Positions 17,003 to 27,056 of a stretch of DNA of 64,000 nucleotides are shown piece by piece. The notes below the pieces were generated by a model, which was not told the DNA's origin, did no database searches, and saw nothing but the letters and a program-made list of their open reading frames with translations. A program made the position numbers and the translations under genes. Positions within the stretch are counted from its first letter, which is position 1; the number at the start of each line of letters is the position of its first letter. The stretch is from NCBI RefSeq assembly GCF_001006785.1, contig NZ_CDHO01000002.1:744001-808000 (forward strand), written 5' to 3'. This DNA comes from Hyphomicrobium_B sp001006785 (lineage in GTDB: Bacteria > Pseudomonadota > Alphaproteobacteria > Rhizobiales > Hyphomicrobiaceae).

Positions 17003-17018
17003 TTTCTGCAAAAGCTAT

Positions 17019-17225
17019 TCAAAGCTTGGCGAACTGGCCGGCGATGCCGCAGTGCCACTTCTGGATTACCCAATTGGGATGCTCACCAATCCATTTCGCC
17101 ATTTCGATCTGGCCGTTCATGGCGCATTGCTGGGCGGTGACCCTCTCACCCTCGAAATTGAGGGTCACGTCCTTGCAGCGAGACGGCTGGTCGATCATGC
17201 AGACGGCGACGACGAGTTCGATCAT
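17019..17225 (-). CDS. Small four-cysteine protein (paralogue B)
   Basis: A 68-residue protein of the same family as the one at 848-1048. The cysteines at 9, 17, 34 and 59 keep the same spacing; the shared motifs are QPSxCKD, an internal QC, and EHPNWVIQKWHC. The ATG at 17223-17225 follows an AGGTTCC-like ribosome site. It lies just upstream of metY on the same strand. The short hydrophobic N terminus (MIELVVAVCM) is shared with the paralogue. Function is unknown. Confidence 0.78.
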   Translation of the reverse strand: MIELVVAVCMIDQPSRCKDVTLNFEGERVTAQQCAMNGQIEMAKWIGEHPNWVIQKWHCGIAGQFAKL

Positions 17226-17622
17226 GGAACCTCCAGGTCTAGTCTGACGATCACTCGAAAGAGTGATCCGGCTTGCCTTGAGCGGTTCCCCGATGCCTGT
17301 TTGTTATCGTCGAGATTATTTCCCGAAGTATGTGGGAATTTCGGTCGAACACAAGAATGCGACCAGCGCGGCTCAATTCTAAATCGCGTTCATGCCGCTT
17401 TGAAGATCCGAGTGTGTCTTGTTGGGCTCGAAAATTCGCCGCAAAAGTAGCCGATAAGCCACAATTCAGCCTCGCACAACGCCCGTCCGCGCATAATCAG
17501 TCATCGAAATACAACAAACGATTCGGTTTTCTGCGGATTGAGGCAGCTGCGTGCTTGTGCACCGACAGGGTTAAGAGCGAGAAGTGGGCGCGCGAGTCCC
17601 GAGACAGATATAAGGGCGGCAA
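17226..17622. other. Intergenic region upstream of divergent small genes
   Basis: 397 nt. It holds the start regions of the cysteine protein (-) and the small membrane protein (+). A 98-codon open frame crosses it on the plus strand (17330-17626), but its composition is irregular and it has no recognisable motif. I see nothing else that I can support. Confidence 0.45.
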
Positions 17623-17853
17623 ATGACGACTTACGGGGCCTCTTCGGCTCAAAGTGCGGCGTGGGACGGTAAAACCAAATCCGGGGCTCCGACAGTCGGA
17701 TGGTTTCTGCGAAGATCGGCCCTTTGGGCGGCGATCGTCGTAGCCGGCATCATCTCGGCATGCGCCCTCTACGCGATCGTGGCCAACGCTGAGGCGACGA
17801 CATCCGGCAACACGCCTGCGGCAACGACACAGACCTCCCCGCTCGGCGTCTGA
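17623..17853 (+). CDS. Small single-pass membrane protein, unknown function
   Basis: A 76-residue protein with one strong transmembrane segment (about 33-54, LWAAIVVAGIISACALYAIV), a polar N terminus and a Thr/Ala-rich C terminus. A GGGCGG site precedes the ATG. No family is recognised. Confidence 0.55.
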   Translation: MTTYGASSAQSAAWDGKTKSGAPTVGWFLRRSALWAAIVVAGIISACALYAIVANAEATTSGNTPAATTQTSPLGV

Positions 17854-18086
17854 GACGCGCTGACAGCTGCGTACGCGTCGTTTCGCGCCAGCGCACCGGC
17901 GCCGCCTTCGTGTTGTAGCGCGTAGGCTCCATAAGTTCCATTTTCGCAGCGCAGCGCGCGTGCGCGGCGTACTATTTTTGCCTCCCATTCACCGATCCTA
18001 TCTACGGATAACCGCCGGTGCCTTGATCCTGACCAGCGCCTCCCTTTATCATCGTAGAAGGCTGGTGCCCCGAGGGACGCGTCGGA

Positions 18087-18851
18087 ATGACGGAGCAACA
18101 AAAGAAATTTCCAGAGTTCTACGTTACCGCTCCGCAGCCCTGCCCGTATTTGCCCGGCCGGCTTGAACGCAAACTCTTCACGCATCTGACGCACGACAAG
18201 CCGCCGGAGCTCATCGACCGCCTGCTGACAACCGGCTTTCGCCGCAGCCAGAACATCGCCTACGTGCCGTACTGCGAGGGCTGCCAGGCCTGCGTGTCCG
18301 TGCGCGTCGTGGTCAACGAGTTCAAAAGCAATCGATCGATGCGCCGCAGCTGGGTGCGCAATTCCAAGCTCGCCGCGCGCCGCACCGCGTCGATCCCGAC
18401 GCAGGAACAGTTCAAGCTCTTCCGCGCCTACATCGATGCCCGCCACAGCGACGGCGGCATGGCCGACATGACGATGCTCGACTACCGCATGATGGTCGAA
18501 GACACCGTCATCGACACGTTCCTGACCGAATACCGCCAGAGGCCGGACGGCGCACCCGATTCCGAATTCGACTCCTGGCCGCTCAAGGCCGTGGCGCTGT
18601 GCGACCGGCTGAGCGACGGCATTTCGATGGTCTACAGCTTCTATGATCCCGATGGCGCCGACTCAGGCCTCGGCACGTACATGATCCTGGAGCATATTGC
18701 GTTCGCGCAGCGCATCGGTCTGCCGCACGTCTACCTCGGTTATTGGATCGAGGGCTCGAAGAAGATGGCGTACAAAACGCGCTTCCAGCCGCAAGAACGC
18801 CTCGGACCTGATCGCTGGGAGCGCGTCGCCGAAGACGCCACGGAATTCTAA
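18087..18851 (+). CDS. bpt: Arginyl/leucyl-tRNA-protein transferase
   Basis: Aminoacyl-tRNA-protein transferase that adds an N-degron residue to proteins for ClpS/ClpAP degradation. The 254-residue protein has the family N terminus YVTAPQPCPYLPGRLERKLF, the cysteine motif YCEGCQACV in the N-terminal ATE domain, and the C-terminal ATE domain with GLGTYMILEHI and YLGYWIEGSKKMAYK. Bacterial enzymes of this class mostly transfer leucine, as Vibrio Bpt does, though automated annotation often says arginyltransferase. Confidence 0.92.
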   Translation: MTEQQKKFPEFYVTAPQPCPYLPGRLERKLFTHLTHDKPPELIDRLLTTGFRRSQNIAYVPYCEGCQACVSVRVVVNEFKSNRSMRRSWVRNSKLAARRTASIPTQEQFKLFRAYIDARHSDGGMADMTMLDYRMMVEDTVIDTFLTEYRQRPDGAPDSEFDSWPLKAVALCDRLSDGISMVYSFYDPDGADSGLGTYMILEHIAFAQRIGLPHVYLGYWIEGSKKMAYKTRFQPQERLGPDRWERVAEDATEF

Positions 18852-18878
18852 AAGCGCAGACCTGCAGGGTTGCTGATC

Positions 18879-19346
18879 TTACTTCGCAAGCTCGGCATTG
18901 AGCTTGTCGAACATGTACTGCCACTTCGCCGTCTGAGTATCGACGAGCACGTTCATCCGGGCTCTGAGTTCCAGCAGGATCGCACAGTCCGGACTCTCCG
19001 CGCTCGCACCCTCGCGCCCCATCGATGAAATTGCCGATAGCAGTTCGTCCGTCGATTTGTCGTAGACCGCCGTCTTGTCGTCGCGCACGAACGGCGCCGC
19101 CTTTTCCATGAACTCGTTCTGGTTCCAGTTGCGCTTCAACTTCAACTCGCGCAGCTTTTCCTGAAACTCAGGTCGGTTCTTGCTGTTGAGATCGCGCAGG
19201 CTCGACGCCGTCGCCTCGACGACAGCCTCGAAATCCTCTTTCTGGCATGTTGTTTCGGTGCCTTGCGCCCGGGCATCGGTTGTCCCGATCCCCATCATCG
19301 CCGCCGCCACCACGATCCAAGCCGCTTTTTTGAACGTCCCACCCAT
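18879..19346 (-). CDS. Exported protein of unknown function
   Basis: A 155-residue protein from the ATG at 19344-19346 (MGGTFKKAAWIVVAAAMMG); the signal peptide ends near DARA-QG (about residue 28). The mature part is mostly helical and charged (LRDLNSKNRPEFQEKLRELK) with two cysteines, one near the mature N terminus and one in SPDCAILLE, which could form a disulphide. It lies 60 nt downstream of parC on the same strand. The family is not recognised. Confidence 0.68.
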   Translation of the reverse strand: MGGTFKKAAWIVVAAAMMGIGTTDARAQGTETTCQKEDFEAVVEATASSLRDLNSKNRPEFQEKLRELKLKRNWNQNEFMEKAAPFVRDDKTAVYDKSTDELLSAISSMGREGASAESPDCAILLELRARMNVLVDTQTAKWQYMFDKLNAELAK

Positions 19347-19406
19347 GCGACATGGTCGTAGCCGTGCCGAGCGGCCGCGACAAGCGCGGCCGGTCAACAT
19401 CTGCAA

Positions 19407-21656
<2,250 letters not shown>

Positions 21657-21830
21657 GGGCGCATCCCTACAGCGCGGCCCCAAGGCTCTCAAGCCCGCCA
21701 TGGGGCGCGCACTGCCGCTTTATGAAAAGCGTGCTATTTGGGCGCAAGCTTTTGCGATGGTGCGCCAGTGTCACGGCGAGCACATCATTTGCCAACAGAT
21801 TGATTTGCCACGATAACAGGATTGCTGCGG

Positions 21831-22538
21831 ATGGCGGCGCTGGTGCCGGATTTACCCAAGGTTGAACTGCAGATCGTCGAGATGACCAATCAGGTCCGGC
21901 GTGAGCAGAACCTCAACGCGCTGCGCATCAACGCCATGCTCGCCAAGGCTGCACGCGCGTATGCGGAACGCCTCGCACGCAGCGGCCAGTTTTCCCACAC
22001 CGCCGACGGCGGCAATCCTGGAAAGCGCGCGGAAACGGCGGGCTACAAGCCGTGCGCCGTTGCCGAAAACATCGCTATGGACCGATCGGGCCAGGGCTTC
22101 GATACCGGCCAGCTCGCGATGCAGGCCGTCGCTGGCTGGATGAACTCCGCGCCCCATCGCGCGAATATCCTCATGGCGTCGGCGACCGAGATCGGTGTCG
22201 GCGTCGCAAAATCGCCAGACCCCGTGCCGAAGTACATCTCCGTCGAAATGTTTGGGCGCCCCGCGAGTGAAGGCGTCAAATTTGAAATCGTCAACACCTC
22301 GGCCGACATCGTCGCCTATCGGTTTCTCGGCAAGACGCGCGATCTCAAACCGCGCATGACGATCACGCAAAGCTCATGCAGCGTCGGCGAAATCACGTTC
22401 GCGAAGCCGGCTGGCTTTCTCTCGCCGGGAAGCGAAATCGCGCGCTTCAACCCCGAGAATGGAAAGCGCTACATTTTGAAAAGCGGTTTGAACGGCGCGA
22501 TCTCGATCGAGATCGGAATCAACATCAAGTCGCGCTGA
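21831..22538 (+). CDS. CAP (SCP/PR1) domain protein
   Basis: A 235-residue protein. Residues about 10-140 form a bacterial CAP domain: EMTNQVRREQNLNALRIN, then the histidine in GQFSHTADGG, the conserved AENIA, and WMNSAPHRANIL with the second histidine. These two His and the Glu are the usual putative metal-site residues. The C-terminal about 85 residues are beta-rich with two cysteines. No signal peptide is visible from the ATG at 21831, which is odd for this usually secreted family; an upstream TTG at 21822 does not add one. Function is unknown. Confidence 0.82.
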   Translation: MAALVPDLPKVELQIVEMTNQVRREQNLNALRINAMLAKAARAYAERLARSGQFSHTADGGNPGKRAETAGYKPCAVAENIAMDRSGQGFDTGQLAMQAVAGWMNSAPHRANILMASATEIGVGVAKSPDPVPKYISVEMFGRPASEGVKFEIVNTSADIVAYRFLGKTRDLKPRMTITQSSCSVGEITFAKPAGFLSPGSEIARFNPENGKRYILKSGLNGAISIEIGINIKSR

Positions 22539-22628
22539 TCGCTATAAGCCTCCCGAAAACTGGCATTCGGAACATTTCGCGCCCGAAACTCGTTTTGCTG
22601 ACCGAATTGATAGCAAACGAGGTCGCAA

Positions 22629-22895
22629 ATGAATGGCCCCAGATTCGGCAGCATCGCGTTGGTCATCGTGCTGTTCGCTCTGATCGTTGGCGGCGTTTAC
22701 GCCTACCAGCGCTCGCAAACGGAAGTGCTCGTCGATAGCCCGGCGGTTCGCGTCGAAACGAACAAAGTCACCGGCGAGACCACAGTCGACGCTCCATTTG
22801 CACATGTCGAAAAGGACGGCAGTGGCACGCGCGTTCAGGCGCCGGGCGTTGACGTCAATGTTCCCAAGGAGCCGCCGCCAAATTCAACTCCATAA
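22629..22895 (+). CDS. Small N-terminally anchored membrane protein
   Basis: An 88-residue protein with one transmembrane helix (about 7-25, GSIALVIVLFALIVGGVYA) and a 60-residue outer part of short hydrophilic strands rich in Val, Thr and Asp, ending in a Pro-rich tail. The ATG follows a GAGG site. It is followed at once by a strong terminator, so it is a separate unit or ends the CAP gene's transcript. The family is not recognised. Confidence 0.6.
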   Translation: MNGPRFGSIALVIVLFALIVGGVYAYQRSQTEVLVDSPAVRVETNKVTGETTVDAPFAHVEKDGSGTRVQAPGVDVNVPKEPPPNSTP

Positions 22896-22914
22896 GCGAG
22901 ATTGCCACGTATTG

Positions 22915-22944
22915 AGCGCCCGCGAATGTGCGGGCGCTTTTTTT
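22915..22944 (+). terminator. Intrinsic terminator
   Basis: A perfect 9-bp stem (22915-22923 with 22930-22938), a 6-nt loop, and T residues to 22944. It separates the small membrane protein gene from the convergent L,D-transpeptidase gene. Confidence 0.92.
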
Positions 22945-22956
22945 GTTTCCAACCGC

Positions 22957-23949
22957 TCAGCGCCAGGGCTCGTAATAGTAGGGATCGTCATAGTCGTCAC
23001 CACGGCCCTGGAAGTCGCGACGCTCGTAACGCTGCGGGCGCTGTCGGCTCGTGGCTTTGATGGCGGAAGTCTTGGAACTCGCGGCCGACGCGATCTTGCC
23101 ATCCAGCGAACGCACGACTGTCACCTCGGTGCCGACTCGCACGAGGGAGGCCAGATGCAGCACGTTTTCGTTCAGCATGCGGAAGCAGCCTGACGATTCC
23201 GCACGCCCGATCGACTTCGGCTCGTTGGTGCCGTGAATGCGGTAAAGCGTATTGCCGAGATAGATTGCCTTCGCGCCGAGCGGATTGCGAATGCCACCCA
23301 GCATGCGCGTTGGCAATTCCGGCTTGCGCTTGCGCATGTCGGTAGGCGGATACCAGTCCGGCCAGTCCGCGATGCGCGAAACCTTTTCCTTGCCTGACCA
23401 GCCGAAGCCCTGACGTCCGACACCAATCGAATACGCATACGCCGACGTTGAGCTGAGCACGTAATAGAGTTTGCGCTTGCTCGCATCGATCACGATCGAA
23501 CCCTGAGCATACGGACCGCTGAACGGCACCACCGGCGGCGCTACCGCCTGAATGTAAGGCCGGCTTCCGCCATTCGAGCCGGGCGCCTTGCTCAGCTGCT
23601 GTTCTTCGTCCAGCTGTGGCGCGGCATCCCAGGCACCATAGTCGTCCCGACCGTCGTAACGGCGATCATCGAAATACCGGCGGCCATCATATCGATCGTC
23701 GCGCCGGTCGCTGGTATCGGGTCCGCCATTGTATCGGGGATCATAGCGCCGATCCTCGTTCTCGTCGAAGCGCCGGTAGACCCGCGGACCGCCATAGCGA
23801 TTGTCATCGTAGCCGCGATCGTCATCGTCCGGATCGCTGTAGACTTGTCCGCGTCCGCCGTCCCACGGATCCCACTGCTGCGCTGAAGCCAGCGTTGACC
23901 ACGTCGTCGACACGAGAACTGCGGCAACGGCTGAGATGAATGTTTTCAT
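22957..23949 (-). CDS. L,D-transpeptidase with Asp/Arg/Tyr-rich linker
   Basis: An exported YkuD-family enzyme (330 residues) that forms 3-3 peptidoglycan cross-links or attaches proteins to peptidoglycan. A signal peptide ends near SAQ (about 24). Residues about 25-115 are a low-complexity linker rich in Asp, Arg, Tyr and Gly (DDDDRGYDDNRYGG, RRYFDDRRYDGRDD). The YkuD domain (about 140-285) shows GSIVIDASKRKLYYV, the histidine motif IHGTNEP and the nucleophile in SSGCFRM. The C-terminal tail is again Arg/Asp/Tyr-rich. Such proteins are numerous in Hyphomicrobiales, which grow by polar or budding growth with many 3-3 links. Confidence 0.92.
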   Translation of the reverse strand: MKTFISAVAAVLVSTTWSTLASAQQWDPWDGGRGQVYSDPDDDDRGYDDNRYGGPRVYRRFDENEDRRYDPRYNGGPDTSDRRDDRYDGRRYFDDRRYDGRDDYGAWDAAPQLDEEQQLSKAPGSNGGSRPYIQAVAPPVVPFSGPYAQGSIVIDASKRKLYYVLSSTSAYAYSIGVGRQGFGWSGKEKVSRIADWPDWYPPTDMRKRKPELPTRMLGGIRNPLGAKAIYLGNTLYRIHGTNEPKSIGRAESSGCFRMLNENVLHLASLVRVGTEVTVVRSLDGKIASAASSKTSAIKATSRQRPQRYERRDFQGRGDDYDDPYYYEPWR

Positions 23950-24106
23950 GGGACCCCGCGATGGTCATTCCGACAGAGCCCACAACAACGCTGCAAGCCT
24001 ATCGTTCCGTCGGGTGTATGTCGCGCCCGAACGAGACTTTCGCGTGGCAAACCGATGGCATGGCGCCGCCTGCGACATTACAAATTGAACGCGCAAGACT
24101 TGCAGT

Positions 24107-24382
24107 TTAGCGCGACGCGCGCGCGAGCACGTCCATCAATTCCGCAACCTTGCGCCGCTGATCCGCAGCGTTGCCGCTCGCGATCGCGTGCTCGACGCAA
24201 TGGGCGACATGATCGCGCAGCACCTCCTCTTCGACACGGCGGAGCGCCGCGCGCACCGCTGAAATCTGCGTGACGACGTCGATGCAATAACGATCGTCTT
24301 CGACCATTTTCGCGAGGCCGCGCACCTGACCCTCGATACGGTTCAGGCGTTTCAGGCAGGATGCTTTCATGTGTTTGTGCAT
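24107..24382 (-). CDS. csoR: CsoR-family copper-sensing repressor
   Basis: A 91-residue all-helical DUF156 protein. The three CsoR copper ligands are visible at C33 (DRYCIDV), H58 and C62 (DHVAHC), with the same +4 spacing between H and C as in Mycobacterium CsoR; this C-H-C set points to Cu(I), whereas FrmR and RcnR use other residues. It starts at the ATG at 24380-24382 (MHKHMKASCLKRL). It is divergent from the copper ATPase gene and shares its operator region, so it very probably represses both and releases on Cu(I). Confidence 0.9.
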   Translation of the reverse strand: MHKHMKASCLKRLNRIEGQVRGLAKMVEDDRYCIDVVTQISAVRAALRRVEEEVLRDHVAHCVEHAIASGNAADQRRKVAELMDVLARASR

Positions 24383-24392
24383 GCCTTGACCG

Positions 24393-24409
24393 ATACCCCA
24401 TGGGGGTAT
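24393..24409. promoter_or_regulatory. CsoR-type operator 1
   Basis: A 17-bp inverted repeat, ATACCCC-ATG-GGGGTAT, nearly perfect with G/C tracts flanked by A/T, the standard form of a CsoR/RcnR/FrmR-class site. It lies 11 nt upstream of the csoR start codon. Confidence 0.85.
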
Positions 24410-24427
24410 AGATGTCAAATATCGGAG

Positions 24428-24444
24428 ATACCCTCATGGGGTAT
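24428..24444. promoter_or_regulatory. CsoR-type operator 2
   Basis: A second 17-bp site, ATACCCTCATGGGGTAT, 35 nt from the first (start to start), so both lie on about the same face of the helix after three turns. It lies 20 nt before the copper ATPase start. Two sites suit divergent control. Confidence 0.83.
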
Positions 24445-24463
24445 AGGGCATACGGAATTTGCT

Positions 24464-27040
24464 ATGGCAGCGGATCACGACGGATCGCACGGACACGCGG
24501 GCGAAGCACAGAACGGCAAAAGTTGCTGCGGCTGCGGTCACAACCCCACGCCAGCGAAGGCAGAGCATAAGCCCGAGCATTTGGAAAAAGACCCCGTATG
24601 CGGAATGAGCGTCGATCCGCTGACTGCCAAGCATCGCGCCGAGCATGACGGACGCGCGTACTATTTTTGCAGCGCCGGCTGCCGTACGAAATTCCTTGCC
24701 GATCCTGAGAAATATCTCAATCCAGCTGAAGCCGAACCAAAGTCCGAGCACCTGAATAAAGATCCGGTCTGCGGAATGAACGTCGATCCGCATACCGCCA
24801 AACATCGCGCCGAGCACGCCGGGCACACGTACTATTTCTGCTGCGCCGGTTGCCGCACGAAATTCATCGCCGACCCTGCGAAGTATCTCAGTCCCGCTGA
24901 GGCTTCCGCCGAGCCCGTACCGGAAGGCACGATTTACACCTGCCCGATGCACCCCGAGATCCGGCAAGTCGGACCTGGTCCGTGCCCGATTTGTGGCATG
25001 GCGCTCGAGCCCGACATCATCACCGCCGACGCCGCTCCCAATCCCGAGCTCGCGGATATGACGCGCCGCCTCTGGATCGGCCTCGTGCTCGCCACGCCCG
25101 TTTTCATTCTGGAGATGGGCAGCCATCTCTTCGGGCTGCACCATTTGATCAACCCGGCTACATCCAACTTGCTGCAGTTTGCTCTCGCGACGCCGGTCGT
25201 GCTGTGGGCGGGCTGGCCATTCTTCGAGCGCGGATGGAAATCGATCCAGACGCGCAATCTCAACATGTTCACGCTGATAGCCATCGGCACCGGTGTCGCT
25301 TGGGCTTACAGCGTCGTCGCGACTTTCCTGCCGGATATTTTTCCACCCGCACTGCGCACGAACGGCGGCTCGGTGCCCGTCTACTTCGAAGCCGCAGCCG
25401 TCATCACCGTTCTCGTGCTGATCGGGCAGGTGCTTGAACTGCGCGCGCGCGAACAGACCGGTGGCGCCATTCGCGCCCTGCTCAATCTCACGCCGAAAAC
25501 CGCGCGGCGTCTTGCTGCCGGAGACAGCGAGCAGGAAATCGAAATCGATGCGGTCACCGTCGGCGACCGCCTGCGCGTGCGTCCCGGCGAGCGCATCCCC
25601 GTCGATGGCGATCTCATCGATGGCAAGAGTTTCGTCGACGAGTCCATGGTGACCGGCGAATCCAATCCCGTCACCAAGGCAACCGGCGCGAAGCTCATCG
25701 GCGGAACGATCAACGGCAGCGGAACGCTGGTCATGCGCGCGACCGGCGTCGGCCGCGACACCATGCTCGCGCGCATCGTGCAGATGGTTGCCGAAGCACA
25801 GCGCAGCCGCGCGCCGATCCAGCGCCTCGCCGATCAGGTCGCAAGCTGGTTCGTGCCGCTCGTGATCGCCGCCGCTGCGCTGGCGTTCATCGCCTGGGCG
25901 ACATTCGGGCCTGAACCACGCTTCTCCTACGCACTGATCGCAGCAGTGTCCGTTTTGATCATCGCCTGCCCGTGCGCGCTCGGTCTCGCGACGCCGATGT
26001 CGATCATGGTGGGCGTCGGACGCGGCGCGCAATCCGGAGTGCTGATCAAAAGCGCGGAAGCGCTCGAGCGCATGGAAAAGATCGACACGCTCGTCATCGA
26101 CAAAACCGGAACGCTGACCGAAGGCAAACCAAAGGTGACGGCGGTGCGAACCGCATCATCCGTCAGCGAAACCGATCTTCTGAAATTCGCGGCGAGCCTC
26201 GAACATGCGAGCGAGCATCCCCTTGGCGCAGCCATCGTTGCCGCCGCAAAGGAACGAAATGTTGCTCTGGCTCCTGTCTCGGACTTCGACGCACCATCCG
26301 GCAAAGGCGTATCCGGCGTCATCGAAGGACACCGCGTCGTCGTCGGCAATCGCCGCATCATGGCCGATGCTGCAATCGATACGGCCGCCTTCGATCATGA
26401 AGTCGAACGTCTGCGCAGCGACGGCGGATCGGCCGTATACGTCGCGCTCGACGGCAAGGCCGCAGGCGTGATCGCCGTCGCCGATCCGATCAAAGCAACG
26501 ACCGCATCCGCGCTACGCAAGCTCTCTGACAGCCGTGTCCACATCATCATGCTCACGGGCGATAACGTGACGACGGCGAAGAGCGTCGCAGCCAAGCTTG
26601 GAATCTCGGACGTCAAAGCCGACGTGCTTCCGGAAGACAAGGCGAAGATCGTGCAGGAACTTCGCCGCAATGGTCACGCGGTCGCCATGGCGGGTGACGG
26701 CGTCAACGATGCGCCTGCATTGGCTGCGGCCGATGTCGGCATTGCGATGGGAACCGGAACCGATGTTGCGATCGAAAGCGCAGGCATCACACTCTTGAAA
26801 GGCGATCTCGAAGGCATCGCGCGCGCCCGCCGCCTCTCGGAAGCGACGATGGCGAACATCCGGCAGAACCTCTTCTTCGCGTTTGTCTATAACGCAGCCG
26901 GCGTGCCGATCGCAGCAGGCGTCCTCTACCCGGCGTTCGGACTTCTGCTGTCGCCGATTATTGCCGCCGTGGCGATGTCGCTGTCGTCCGTGAGCGTGAT
27001 CAGCAACGCGCTACGCCTCCGCGCAACAGACATCGGCTGA
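24464..27040 (+). CDS. copA: Copper-exporting P1B-type ATPase with two YHS domains
   Basis: An inner-membrane Cu(I) exporter of 858 residues. The N-terminal HMA domain is absent; instead there is a CCGCGH motif (21-26), two tandem YHS domains (about 42-88 and 99-145, KDPVCGM and YYFCxAGCRTKF in each), and a heavy-metal-binding YTCPMHPEI domain with GPCPICGM. The P-ATPase core follows: C502-P-C504 (transport site), phosphorylated D546 in DKTGTLTEG, the HPLGAAI nucleotide-site histidine and GDGVNDAPAL. The ATG at 24464 lies after both operators. The two YHS copies are about 57 residues apart and very similar, a recent internal duplication. Confidence 0.94.
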   Translation: MAADHDGSHGHAGEAQNGKSCCGCGHNPTPAKAEHKPEHLEKDPVCGMSVDPLTAKHRAEHDGRAYYFCSAGCRTKFLADPEKYLNPAEAEPKSEHLNKDPVCGMNVDPHTAKHRAEHAGHTYYFCCAGCRTKFIADPAKYLSPAEASAEPVPEGTIYTCPMHPEIRQVGPGPCPICGMALEPDIITADAAPNPELADMTRRLWIGLVLATPVFILEMGSHLFGLHHLINPATSNLLQFALATPVVLWAGWPFFERGWKSIQTRNLNMFTLIAIGTGVAWAYSVVATFLPDIFPPALRTNGGSVPVYFEAAAVITVLVLIGQVLELRAREQTGGAIRALLNLTPKTARRLAAGDSEQEIEIDAVTVGDRLRVRPGERIPVDGDLIDGKSFVDESMVTGESNPVTKATGAKLIGGTINGSGTLVMRATGVGRDTMLARIVQMVAEAQRSRAPIQRLADQVASWFVPLVIAAAALAFIAWATFGPEPRFSYALIAAVSVLIIACPCALGLATPMSIMVGVGRGAQSGVLIKSAEALERMEKIDTLVIDKTGTLTEGKPKVTAVRTASSVSETDLLKFAASLEHASEHPLGAAIVAAAKERNVALAPVSDFDAPSGKGVSGVIEGHRVVVGNRRIMADAAIDTAAFDHEVERLRSDGGSAVYVALDGKAAGVIAVADPIKATTASALRKLSDSRVHIIMLTGDNVTTAKSVAAKLGISDVKADVLPEDKAKIVQELRRNGHAVAMAGDGVNDAPALAAADVGIAMGTGTDVAIESAGITLLKGDLEGIARARRLSEATMANIRQNLFFAFVYNAAGVPIAAGVLYPAFGLLLSPIIAAVAMSLSSVSVISNALRLRATDIG

Positions 27041-27056
27041 CGCGGAGTCCGCAACG

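Noticed and set aside
16934..17018. SAM-II riboswitch before metY
   Set aside because: I could not place the conserved pseudoknot segments; only two simple hairpins are supported.
17330..17626. 98-codon plus-strand frame before the small membrane protein
   Set aside because: No ribosome site, no motif, and an irregular composition.
24434..26032. 532-codon minus-strand open frame opposite the copper ATPase
   Set aside because: It lies opposite conserved P-type ATPase motifs; its sequence is His/Asp/Arg-rich with no domain.
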